Source: Streptosporangium carneum (GTDB lineage Bacteria > Actinomycetota > Actinomycetes > Streptosporangiales > Streptosporangiaceae). Taken from it: a DNA stretch of 53,400 bases. The position numbers were made by a program, and so were the translations under genes. The first letter of the stretch is position 1. The number at the start of each line of letters is the position of its first letter. Below the pieces are notes generated by a model. It had not been told where the DNA came from and did not search any database. It saw only the letters and a list, made by a program, of their open reading frames with translations. Location: the NCBI RefSeq assembly GCF_027922005.1, contig NZ_BSEV01000042.1:1-53400 (forward strand). The letters run 5' to 3'. Below are positions 43,030 through 50,478 of this stretch, one piece after another.

Positions 43030-44211
43030 ATGCACGTCACCACCCCGGGAAGGCCGACGCTCCTTCGCGCCCGGATCGCGGTCTGCCTGCTCTTCCTGCT
43101 GTCCGGCATGGCCATCGGCACGTGGACGGCACGGATCCCGTCGATCAAACAGGATCTCGGGCTGGGCGACGGCCAGCTCAGCCTCGCACTGCTCGGCATC
43201 GCGGCGGGAGCGCTCGCCGGCATGCAGGCGGTCGGCAGGCTGATCGACCGTTACGGCAGCGTCAGGGTGATGCTGCCGATGGCCTTCGCCCAGGGCGTCG
43301 TCCTGGTCCTTCCCGCCCACGCGCCGAACCTGGCGGGGCTGGCCCTGGCGCTGTTCGCCTTCGGCGTGGTGCACGGCACACTCGACGTGGCGATGAACGC
43401 CAACGCCGTCGAGGTCGAGCGGGCGACGGGCAGGCCGATCATGTCCTCCTTCCACGCGTTGTTCAGCATCGGCGGCTTCCTCGGCGCCGCCGCGGGCGGG
43501 GCGTTCGCGCACGCCGGGTTCAGCCCCGCGGCCACCTTCGTCGCCCTGGCCGCCGTCGTCGAGGTCCTGGCGTTGTGGGCCGCCCTCTGGGCGCTGGCCC
43601 CCGCCGCCCCCGCCGCGGCTCCCGGCCGGGAGAGAGGTTCCGGTGACGCCCCTCCTGGGGGAGGCGGCCTGCTGCTGCTGGGCGTGCTGGGCGCCTTCAC
43701 CATGATCGGAGAGGGCGCCGCGGCGGACTGGAGCTCGGTCCACCTGCGCGACGACCTCGGCAGCTCGGCCGGGTTCGCGGCGGCGGCCTACGCCGCGTTC
43801 TCGGCGACGATGACCGCCGGCCGCCTGGCAGGAGACCGGCTGACGGCCCTGCTGGGACCGGTGGCGCTGGTACGCGGCTGTGGCGCGCTGGCCGCGGTGG
43901 GGCTCGGGGCGGCGCTGCTGGTCGGCCATCCCGTCGCCGCGGTCGTCGGCTTCGGGTGTTTCGGCGCGGGCCTGTCCTGCATCGTGCCGCAGGTCTTCTC
44001 CGCCGCGGGCCGCCGCGATCCGGCGCGGGCGGGGCAGGCGCTGGCCAGAGTGGCGAGCCTGGCCTACCTGGGCTTCCTGAGCGGTCCCGTGCTGATCGGC
44101 GGTGTCGCCGAGATGATCGGCCTGCCGCGCGCGCTGTTCCTTCCCGTCCTGCTGGCGGCTTTCGTAGGGCTTGCCGCGTCAGCCCTGCGACCTGCTTCCT
44201 TTACAAAGTGA
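43030..44211 (+). CDS. MFS transporter (YbjJ/fucose-permease-like), paralogue 2
   Basis: 393 aa, about 12 TM segments. GMAIGTWTARIPSIKQDLGL, LDVAMNANAVEVERATGRP, VPQVFSAAGRRDPARAGQ: the same motif set as the MFS at 22521, so a paralogue. ATG 43030 has GGAG about 10 nt upstream; longer in-frame starts are Pro/Arg-rich and unlikely. Downstream of a DeoR regulator, which suggests a sugar or sugar derivative as substrate. A terminator follows at once. Confidence 0.85.
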   Translation: MHVTTPGRPTLLRARIAVCLLFLLSGMAIGTWTARIPSIKQDLGLGDGQLSLALLGIAAGALAGMQAVGRLIDRYGSVRVMLPMAFAQGVVLVLPAHAPNLAGLALALFAFGVVHGTLDVAMNANAVEVERATGRPIMSSFHALFSIGGFLGAAAGGAFAHAGFSPAATFVALAAVVEVLALWAALWALAPAAPAAAPGRERGSGDAPPGGGGLLLLGVLGAFTMIGEGAAADWSSVHLRDDLGSSAGFAAAAYAAFSATMTAGRLAGDRLTALLGPVALVRGCGALAAVGLGAALLVGHPVAAVVGFGCFGAGLSCIVPQVFSAAGRRDPARAGQALARVASLAYLGFLSGPVLIGGVAEMIGLPRALFLPVLLAAFVGLAASALRPASFTK

Positions 44212-44218
44212 ATTGACA

Positions 44219-44242
44219 TCTCTCCCCCTGTGGGGGGAGAGA
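44219..44242 (+). terminator. Terminator after MFS paralogue 2
   Basis: 10-bp perfect stem (44219-44228 with 44233-44242) and TGTG loop, 8 nt after the MFS stop. TTGACA at 44213-44218 just before it could also be a -35 element for the kinase gene, but no -10 fits. Confidence 0.7.
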
Positions 44243-44297
44243 GACTCCCCACCTGAGCGGGAGGCGCCCCCGTCCCGCCCCTGCGAGGATCGGTCAG

Positions 44298-45557
44298 GTG
44301 AGACGCCTCCTGGCTCCGTTGACCGACGGGGTCACCTACCTCAGGTGGACCTGCCTGATTCTGGGCGGCGCGCTGGCCATGCCGTACATGATGGTCGGCA
44401 CGCTGGCGGTGGGGGTGCTGGGGTTGTCGGAGCCGGGGCGCCAGGACCTGCTGTCCCCCGAACCCGTCATCTTCGCGTGCGTGCTTCCGCTGATCGCGCT
44501 GACCGGGCTGTTCCTGCCGATCCGCGCGCTGGAGCTGACCGCCGCGCGGGGCCTCCTCGGCGTCGGGATCGACTCGCCTCCCGCGCGTCCCGGACGGACC
44601 TGGCCGGAACGCCGCCGCACCGCGGCGTGGTTCACCCTCCATCTCGGGATCGGGGCCGTGGTGGCGGGGACGACCCTGGCGTTGGTGCCGTTCGCGGTCT
44701 GGCTGGCCCTGCTGCCCCTGCTGGGTGACCGGCTCGGGTTTCTCGGCACGCCTTTCGCCGCCGGATGGAGCGGCGTGTGGGGACCGGCGGCGGCCGCGGT
44801 GACGCTGGCGCTGCTGGTGTACGCGGCGGCAGGCGCGGGGGCCCTGCTGTCGCGGCTGGCCCCGGCGCTGCTCGGGCCGTCGCCGGCCGACCGGATGGCC
44901 GCTCTCGAGGAGCGGGCCCGGCGGCTGGCGACGCGCAACCGGCTCGCCCGCGAGTTGCACGACTCGGTCGGGCACGCGCTCAGCGTGGTGACCGTCCAGG
45001 CGGGCGCGGCCGGACGGGTGCTCGACCGCGATCCGGAGGCGGCGCGCACCGCGCTGGCGGCGATCGAGGAGTCGGCGCGGGCCGCGCTGGAGGACCTGGA
45101 CCACGTGCTGGGCGTGCTGCGTGCGGAGGAGGACGACGACGCCCGGTCGAGAAGCCCGTCCAGAAACCTGGACGACCTGCCCGAACTGGTCCGCTCGACC
45201 GGTGCGGGCGTCGAGATCGCCGGCGATCTGGCCGCGCTGCCCGCGCTGGTGTCACGGGAGGCCTACCGGATCGTCCAGGAGGCGCTGACCAACGCGATGC
45301 GGCACGGTTCGGGCGCGGTCAGGCTGGTGGCGGCCGTACGGGGGGACCTCCTCGAACTGGAGGTGCGCAACGCGCTCGCGGAGCGGCCGCGCCGCGCCGG
45401 GGGACGCGGAATCGCGGGCATGCGGGAACGGGTGACGCTGCTCGGCGGCGGGCTGGAGGCCGGGGCCGTCGACGGGGAGTGGCGGGTGAGAGCGCGGCTG
45501 CCGCTGCGCAGCGGGGAGGAGCCCGCGTCCCCGCCCGCCAGGCGACCGGCGGGCTGA
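44298..45557 (+). CDS. Sensor histidine kinase (HisKA_3 type), orphan
   Basis: 419 aa. Four to five N-terminal TM segments (to about residue 185), then the DHp helix with H221 in RELHDSVGHAL and an HATPase_c domain (N-box QEALTNAMRHGSG, G-box GRGIAGMRERV). Family NarL-type kinases pass phosphate to LuxR-type response regulators. GTG 44298. No response-regulator gene is next to it on either side, which is unusual; the following gene is a flavoprotein. Confidence 0.88.
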   Translation: MRRLLAPLTDGVTYLRWTCLILGGALAMPYMMVGTLAVGVLGLSEPGRQDLLSPEPVIFACVLPLIALTGLFLPIRALELTAARGLLGVGIDSPPARPGRTWPERRRTAAWFTLHLGIGAVVAGTTLALVPFAVWLALLPLLGDRLGFLGTPFAAGWSGVWGPAAAAVTLALLVYAAAGAGALLSRLAPALLGPSPADRMAALEERARRLATRNRLARELHDSVGHALSVVTVQAGAAGRVLDRDPEAARTALAAIEESARAALEDLDHVLGVLRAEEDDDARSRSPSRNLDDLPELVRSTGAGVEIAGDLAALPALVSREAYRIVQEALTNAMRHGSGAVRLVAAVRGDLLELEVRNALAERPRRAGGRGIAGMRERVTLLGGGLEAGAVDGEWRVRARLPLRSGEEPASPPARRPAG

Positions 45558-45660
45558 GCGGAGCGTCCGCCGGGAGGCCGCTCCCGCCCGCCGCCTTCCC
45601 GTCGGGGAGCATGCCGGCGGGAGCAGGTGCCGGGGGCGTCTTTCCGGGAAGGGGACGACG

Positions 45661-47049
45661 ATGACGGAACGACTGGTGGTGATCGGCGGCGACGCGGCCG
45701 GGCTGAGCGCGGCCTCCCAGGCACGGAACAGGCGCGGCCCCGACGACCTGCGGATAGTGGCGCTGGAGAAGAGCGGGCACGCCTCGTACTCGGCCTGCGG
45801 GATCCCCTATCTGGTGGGCGGCGAGGTGGCCGACGTGGAGGATCTCGTCGCCAGGCGGCCGGAGGTCTTCCGCGACGAGCTGGCCATAGACCTGCGGCTG
45901 CGCAACGAGGTCGTCGAGATCGACCTGGACCGGCGCGCGGTGACCGTGCTCGACCACCGCGACGGCGGCCGGTACCGGGAGCCGTTCGACCAGCTCGTCG
46001 TCGCGACCGGCGCCCTGCCCCACCGCCCGGACCTGCCCGGAGCGCAGGCCGAGGGGGTGTACGGCGTGCAGACCCTGGACGACGGCGTCGCGCTGCTGCG
46101 GGCCGTCGAGTCGGCGCGCCCACGCGACGCCGTGGTGGTCGGCGGCGGCTACATCGGGCTGGAGATGGCCGAGGCGCTGGTGCGGCGGGGCCTGCGGGTG
46201 TCGCTCGTCGACGCGGGCGAACAGCCGATGGGAACGCTCGACCCGGACATGGGCGCCCTGGTCGCCGAGGCCCTGCGCGACCTGGGGATCGAGCTGTTCC
46301 TCGGTGAGGGCGTCGAGGGGTTCTCCGAGTCCGGCGGACGGGTCACCGCCGCCCGCGCCGGGAGCCGGGAGGTGCCCGCCGACCTGGTCGTCCTCGGCCT
46401 GGGCAACCGTCCGAACACGGCGCTGGCCGCCGCGGCGGGCATCCCCGTCGGCGAGACCTCGGGAATCCGCACCGACCGCCGGATGCGCACCCCGGTCGAG
46501 GGCGTCTGGGCGGCAGGCGACTGCGTCGAGACCTTCCACCTGGTCTCCAGGCGCCCGGTCGCGATCGCGCTCGGCACCCACGCCAACAAGCAGGGGCGCG
46601 CGGCGGGCATCAACATCGGCGGCGGCTACGCCGCCTTCCCCGGCGTCGTGGGGACGGCGATCTCCAAGATCTGCGAGTACGAGGTCGCGCGCACCGGCCT
46701 GACGACGGCCGAGGCCGCGGAGGCCGGGTTCGAGACGGTCGAGGAGATCGTGGAGTCCAGCACCCGCGCGGGCTACTACCCCGGCGCCCGCCGGATGAAG
46801 ACCAAGGTGATCGCGGAGTGCGGGACCGGGAGGCTGCTCGGCGCGCAGATCGTCGGGAAGGAGGGGGCGGCCAAGCGGATCGACGCCCTGGCCCTGGCCG
46901 TGTGGCACGGGATGACGGTGGAGGACATGACCGGTCTGGACCTGGCCTACGCTCCCCCGTTCGCCCCCGTGTGGGACCCCGTGCTGATCGCGGCGCGCAA
47001 GGCGGCCGAACGCGTCGAGCGGCTCCGCGGGGGGCGCGCAGGGGGGTAA
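45661..47049 (+). CDS. FAD-dependent pyridine nucleotide-disulfide oxidoreductase (CoA-disulfide reductase/NADH oxidase-like)
   Basis: 462 aa. FAD loop IGGDAAGLSAASQAR (8-22), single redox Cys C46 in YSACGIPY, NAD loop VGGGYIGLEMAE and C-terminal dimer domain with VAGDCVETF-like ADxCxE (WAAGDCVETFHLV). One active-site Cys marks the CoA-disulfide-reductase/NADH-oxidase/Npx group rather than glutathione reductase. ATG 45661 follows GGAAGGGGACGACG. Likely keeps thiols reduced or removes oxygen or peroxide. Confidence 0.87.
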   Translation: MTERLVVIGGDAAGLSAASQARNRRGPDDLRIVALEKSGHASYSACGIPYLVGGEVADVEDLVARRPEVFRDELAIDLRLRNEVVEIDLDRRAVTVLDHRDGGRYREPFDQLVVATGALPHRPDLPGAQAEGVYGVQTLDDGVALLRAVESARPRDAVVVGGGYIGLEMAEALVRRGLRVSLVDAGEQPMGTLDPDMGALVAEALRDLGIELFLGEGVEGFSESGGRVTAARAGSREVPADLVVLGLGNRPNTALAAAAGIPVGETSGIRTDRRMRTPVEGVWAAGDCVETFHLVSRRPVAIALGTHANKQGRAAGINIGGGYAAFPGVVGTAISKICEYEVARTGLTTAEAAEAGFETVEEIVESSTRAGYYPGARRMKTKVIAECGTGRLLGAQIVGKEGAAKRIDALALAVWHGMTVEDMTGLDLAYAPPFAPVWDPVLIAARKAAERVERLRGGRAGG

Positions 47050-47130
47050 ATAGCGGAGGGCAGCATGGTTGGGCGACTTCAGAGCGGGCAAGGGCGAAGA
47101 ATCCAACCCCGATCCCGACAAGGAGTCACA

Positions 47131-47418
47131 ATGCTTACATTGACGGACACCGCTGCCCAGGTGATCCGGGACCTCAGCTCTCAGGTGGCGGACTCGACGG
47201 ACACCGGCGTCCGCATCTCGTCCCAGACGGACGGCACGGGCTCGCTGCTGCTGTCGGTCGTGGACGGTCCGGAAACGGACGACAAGGTGGTCGAGACGGA
47301 CGGGGCTCGGATCTTCCTGGATCCGACGGCGGCCGACATGCTCGACGACAAGTCCCTGGACGCGGACATCGACGAGGGAGGGGCGGTGGCGTTTCTCGTC
47401 ACCGAGCAGAGCCAGTGA
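47131..47418 (+). CDS. HesB/IscA-like protein lacking cysteines
   Basis: 95 aa, ATG 47131 after AAGGAG. Fold of A-type Fe-S carriers is suggested by MLTLTDTAAQVIRDLS, a middle LLLSVVDGP and the final EGGAVAFLVTEQ, but the three cysteines that bind Fe-S in IscA (C-x~64-C-x-C) are all absent. Hence it is not a standard iron-sulfur carrier; similar cysteine-less proteins occur in actinobacteria and have no settled role. 81 nt after the flavoprotein gene. Confidence 0.75.
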   Translation: MLTLTDTAAQVIRDLSSQVADSTDTGVRISSQTDGTGSLLLSVVDGPETDDKVVETDGARIFLDPTAADMLDDKSLDADIDEGGAVAFLVTEQSQ

Positions 47419-47437
47419 CGGGGGCGTGAACCCCCGG

Positions 47438-47470
47438 CGGGGCCCCGGCCGTCGGACGGCCGGGGCCCCG
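47438..47470 (+). terminator. Terminator after the HesB-like gene
   Basis: 16-bp perfect stem (47438-47453 with 47455-47470) with one unpaired G at the tip, 20 nt after the stop. The true loop must open a few pairs. Confidence 0.8.
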
Positions 47471-47554
47471 TGCCGCCCGCCGCGCGAGCCGGGGGCTCAC
47501 GCGCGGAGCGCACCCGTCACCGGCCGCCCCCGCACGGCGGACGGCCGGTGACCT

Positions 47555-47584
47555 CCGCTCCCCGCCGTCCAGGACGGGGAGCGG
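47555..47584 (-). terminator. Terminator after the hemerythrin gene
   Basis: 10-bp perfect stem (47555-47564 with 47575-47584) lying 9 nt past the leftward hemerythrin stop (47594). Confidence 0.65.
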
Positions 47585-47593
47585 GCTCGGAGA

Positions 47594-48067
47594 TCACTTC
47601 CTCGCGCTGCCCACCATGAGCGGGTCGGCCGGCGCCTCGGTCTTGGCGTTCGCCATCCGCTCGCCGAGTTCCTGCAGTTCCTTGCGCCCCATGGTCTCCC
47701 GCACCTGCGGGAACCACTCGTCCTCCTCCTCTTCGACGTGGTGGCGCACGTTCTCCATCAGCACGGTCACCTTGGCGTCGAACCGCTCGTCCTCCGGGTC
47801 GAGTTCCCGGAGCTCGGAGAGCATCCAGACCACCACGTGATGTTCCTCGACGCTCTCCAGGACGTGGTCGGCGGTCTCCGGCACGCCCGCCCTGGCGGCC
47901 GGGTAGAAGATCTCCTCCTCGATGTAGGCGTGGGTGGTGAGCTCCTTGATCATCTGGTCGACGAGCTCCCGCTTCTTCCGGTACGCCCGGTCTCCGGCCT
48001 TCTCGAACTCCTTGAACAGCTTCTCGACGGTCTTGTGGTCGTCCTTCAGGAGCACGATGGCGTCCAT
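47594..48067 (-). CDS. Hemerythrin HHE-domain protein
   Basis: 157 aa. HHE motifs: LLKDDHKTVEKLFKEFEK (H11), LTTHAYIEEEIFYPAA, SVEEHHVVVWML and VRHHVEEEEDEWFPQ give the usual His/Glu ligands of a di-iron O2- or NO-related site. ATG 48067 follows AAAGGAAG. Candidate SigR-like promoter lies just upstream. Known roles of the family: oxygen or NO sensing or storage, iron handling, oxidative stress defence. Separate transcript from the leftward genes at 48149 onward. Confidence 0.88.
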   Translation of the reverse strand: MDAIVLLKDDHKTVEKLFKEFEKAGDRAYRKKRELVDQMIKELTTHAYIEEEIFYPAARAGVPETADHVLESVEEHHVVVWMLSELRELDPEDERFDAKVTVLMENVRHHVEEEEDEWFPQVRETMGRKELQELGERMANAKTEAPADPLMVGSARK

Positions 48068-48087
48068 GGGCTTCCTTTCTTTCGGGT

Positions 48088-48113
48088 AACCAATGAGTTC
48101 TGTGCGGGTTTCC
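48088..48113 (-). promoter_or_regulatory. SigR-like promoter candidate before the hemerythrin gene
   Basis: On the minus strand GGAAA (48113-48109) and GTT (48090-48088) are 18 nt apart, close to the actinobacterial SigR thiol-stress consensus GGAAT-N18-GTT. A start near 48081 would give a 14-nt leader with the Shine-Dalgarno inside. One base off consensus; short motif, so weak. Confidence 0.35.
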
Positions 48114-48148
48114 GTGGACGGTGCGGGCGGCGCGGAGCCTTCCCCGCT

Positions 48149-49330
48149 CTACGGGGTGAGCAGGACCTTGATCGCTCCGTCCCGTTTCTTCTGGAAGATC
48201 TCGTAGCCCTTCGGGGCCTGGTCCAGCGGAAGCCTGTGGGTCGCCAGATCCATGACTCCCAGGGGGTCGGCGTCATCGCTGACCAGCGGCATCAGGTCGT
48301 CGATCCACCGCTTGACGTGAGCCTGTCCCATCCGCAGGGTGACGCCCTTGTCGAACATCCTCAGCATCGGCATCGGATCGGCCATGCCGCCGTACACGCC
48401 GACGACCGAGATCGTGCCGCTGCGCCGCACCGTCTCGATGGACTGGTTCAGCGCGGCCAGCCGGTCCACGCCCGCGGTCGACATCAGCGGGGCGGCGATC
48501 ACGTCGGGCAGGACGCCCGTCACGGTCTGGGCGAACTTGGCGACCGGCGAGCCGTGCGCCTCCATGCCCACCGCGTCGATGACCGAGTCGGGCCCCCGCC
48601 CGCCGGTCAGCTCGCGGATCGCCTCGGGCACGTCGCCGGTCACGGAGGCGTCCAGCACCTCCGCCCCGTGTCTGCGGGCCATGGCGAGCCGTTCCTGGAC
48701 GCCGTCGACGCCGATCACCCGGTAACCGAGATGCCTGGCGATCCTGGCGGCCATCTGGCCTATCGGCCCCAGACCGAAGACCGCGACGGTGCCGCCGTCC
48801 GGGACGTCGGCGTAGCGGACCGCCTGCCAGGCGGTGGGCAGCACGTCCGACAGATAGACGAACCGCTCGTCCGGCGGCCCCTCGGGGACCTTGATCGGGC
48901 CGAACTGGGCCTGCGGAACCCTCAGGTACTCCGCCTGCGCCCCGGGAACCTCGCCGTACAGCTTGGTGTAGCCGAACAGGGCCGCGCCCATTCCGTGGTC
49001 GCGGACCTGGGTGGTCTCGCACTGGGCGAACAGCCGCATCCCGCACATGTGGCAGTGTCCGCAGGCGATGTTGAACGGGATCACGACCCGGTCGCCGGGC
49101 TTGATGTGGGAGACCTCGGCGCCGACCTCCTCGACGACGCCCATCGGCTCGTGGCCGAGGATGTCGCCCTCGGCGATGAACGGGCCGAGGACCTCGTACA
49201 GGTGGAGGTCGGAGCCGCAGATCGCGGTGGTGGTCAGCCTGACGATCGCGTCGGTCGGCTCCTTGATCATGGGATCCTGGACCTCCTCGACCCGTACGTC
49301 ACGCTTGCCGTGCCAGGTGAGAGCCTTCAT
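48149..49330 (-). CDS. Zinc-dependent alcohol dehydrogenase (glutathione-independent formaldehyde dehydrogenase-like)
   Basis: 393 aa. Catalytic zinc CGSDLH (about 38-43) and GHEPMG, structural zinc CGHCHMCGMRLFAQC, NAD loop GLGPIGQMAARIA. Length and the AVGM...AG(VD)RLAALNQ stretch match glutathione-independent formaldehyde dehydrogenases. Would oxidise formaldehyde or a related alcohol with NAD(P). ATG 49330 follows CAGGAGAAG. 83 nt after the leftward LLM gene and 82 nt before the hemerythrin start. Confidence 0.87.
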   Translation of the reverse strand: MKALTWHGKRDVRVEEVQDPMIKEPTDAIVRLTTTAICGSDLHLYEVLGPFIAEGDILGHEPMGVVEEVGAEVSHIKPGDRVVIPFNIACGHCHMCGMRLFAQCETTQVRDHGMGAALFGYTKLYGEVPGAQAEYLRVPQAQFGPIKVPEGPPDERFVYLSDVLPTAWQAVRYADVPDGGTVAVFGLGPIGQMAARIARHLGYRVIGVDGVQERLAMARRHGAEVLDASVTGDVPEAIRELTGGRGPDSVIDAVGMEAHGSPVAKFAQTVTGVLPDVIAAPLMSTAGVDRLAALNQSIETVRRSGTISVVGVYGGMADPMPMLRMFDKGVTLRMGQAHVKRWIDDLMPLVSDDADPLGVMDLATHRLPLDQAPKGYEIFQKKRDGAIKVLLTP

Positions 49331-49413
49331 CGTCTTCTCCTGTTCGGGTATGGAACGATCCGGGCGGCGGTCGCGGCCTCGGGTCCGGCCCCGCCGCGCC
49401 GCGGCGGCCGCGG

Positions 49414-50367
49414 TCAGCGCACCCGGGGCAGGACTTCCTTCCCGTAGAAGTCGAAGAAGGCGTCCTGCTCCCCGCCGATCTGACCGATGTAGACCTCGTC
49501 GAAGCCCGCGTCGACGTACTCCCTGATCGCGTGGGCGTGGACCTCGGGATCGGGGCCGCACGGCGTCGAGGCGGTCGCCTCCTCCTCGGTGACCGTCTCG
49601 GCCAGCTCCTCGAAGTGCCTGGGCAGCGGCAGCAGCTGGGCCGCCTCCCCCTTGACGCCCTGGGTGGGCCAGAGCCGGTGGACGGTCCTGCGCGCGGCGG
49701 CCTCGTCCGCGGCGTAGCAGACCTTCAGGCCGCCCTGGGCTGGTTTTCCCTGGCCGCCCGAGTCGTGGAACAGCTTCACCATCTCGGCGCTCGGCCCCGT
49801 GGAGATGTAGCCGTCGGCGATGCGTCCCGCCAGCCGCACCGACTTCTCCCCGAAGCCGGACATGTAGACGGGCGGCGGCTCGTCGGGCAGCGTGTAGAGG
49901 CGGGCGGTGTCGAGGTCGTAGTGGGCGCCGCGGAAGGTCACCAGCGAGCCGCTCCACAGCTCGCGCATGAGCTCGACCGCTTCCTCCAGCATCTCGAGGC
50001 GCTCGGAGAGCGGAGGCCACCGGGAGTCGACGATGTGCTCGTTGAGGGCCTCCCCCGTGCCGACACCGAGCCGGAACCGGCCGCCGGTCAGCACGGCGCT
50101 GGTGGCGGCGGCCTGGGCGACGATCGCCGGATGGACGCGGACCAGCGGGCAGGTGACCGCGGTGGTGACGGGCAGCGAGACGGCCTCGGCCAGCGCGCCG
50201 ATCACCGACCAGACGAACGGGCTGTTGCCCTGGACGTCGAGCCACGGGTGGAAGTGGTCGGAGATCCACAGCCCCTCGAAGCCCGCCCGCTCCGCCAGCT
50301 CGGCCTGCCGTACCAGCTCCCGTGGGCCGTGCTCCTCGCTGGACAGGAAGTATCCGAACCTGGTCAT
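49414..50367 (-). CDS. LLM-class F420-dependent oxidoreductase (F420-G6PD-like, TIGR03557 group)
   Basis: 317 aa TIM barrel. MTRFGYFLSSEEHGPRELVRQAE, then FEGLWISDHFHPW, GGRFRLGVGTGEALNEHI and a C-terminal DEVYIGQIGGEQDAFFDFY identify the F420-dependent glucose-6-phosphate dehydrogenase-like group. True Fgd uses glucose 6-phosphate; members of this side group may use other substrates. ATG 50367 follows GAGGAGGCGGCG. It shares strand with phosphoketolase (111 bp upstream) and the formaldehyde-dehydrogenase-like gene. Confidence 0.87.
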   Translation of the reverse strand: MTRFGYFLSSEEHGPRELVRQAELAERAGFEGLWISDHFHPWLDVQGNSPFVWSVIGALAEAVSLPVTTAVTCPLVRVHPAIVAQAAATSAVLTGGRFRLGVGTGEALNEHIVDSRWPPLSERLEMLEEAVELMRELWSGSLVTFRGAHYDLDTARLYTLPDEPPPVYMSGFGEKSVRLAGRIADGYISTGPSAEMVKLFHDSGGQGKPAQGGLKVCYAADEAAARRTVHRLWPTQGVKGEAAQLLPLPRHFEELAETVTEEEATASTPCGPDPEVHAHAIREYVDAGFDEVYIGQIGGEQDAFFDFYGKEVLPRVR

Positions 50368-50437
50368 CGCCGCCTCCTCGGCCGTGAGCTGCAGAGACGT
50401 TCTCCATACCCGTGCTGGACGGCTCAAACGGGATTTC

Positions 50438-50472
50438 CGTGCCGGGCCCCGTTCTCCGCAGCCCGGCACGGC
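50438..50472 (-). terminator. Terminator after the phosphoketolase gene
   Basis: 11-bp perfect stem (50438-50448 with 50462-50472), 7 nt past the leftward phosphoketolase stop at 50479. Confidence 0.75.
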
Positions 50473-50478
50473 CGGTCG

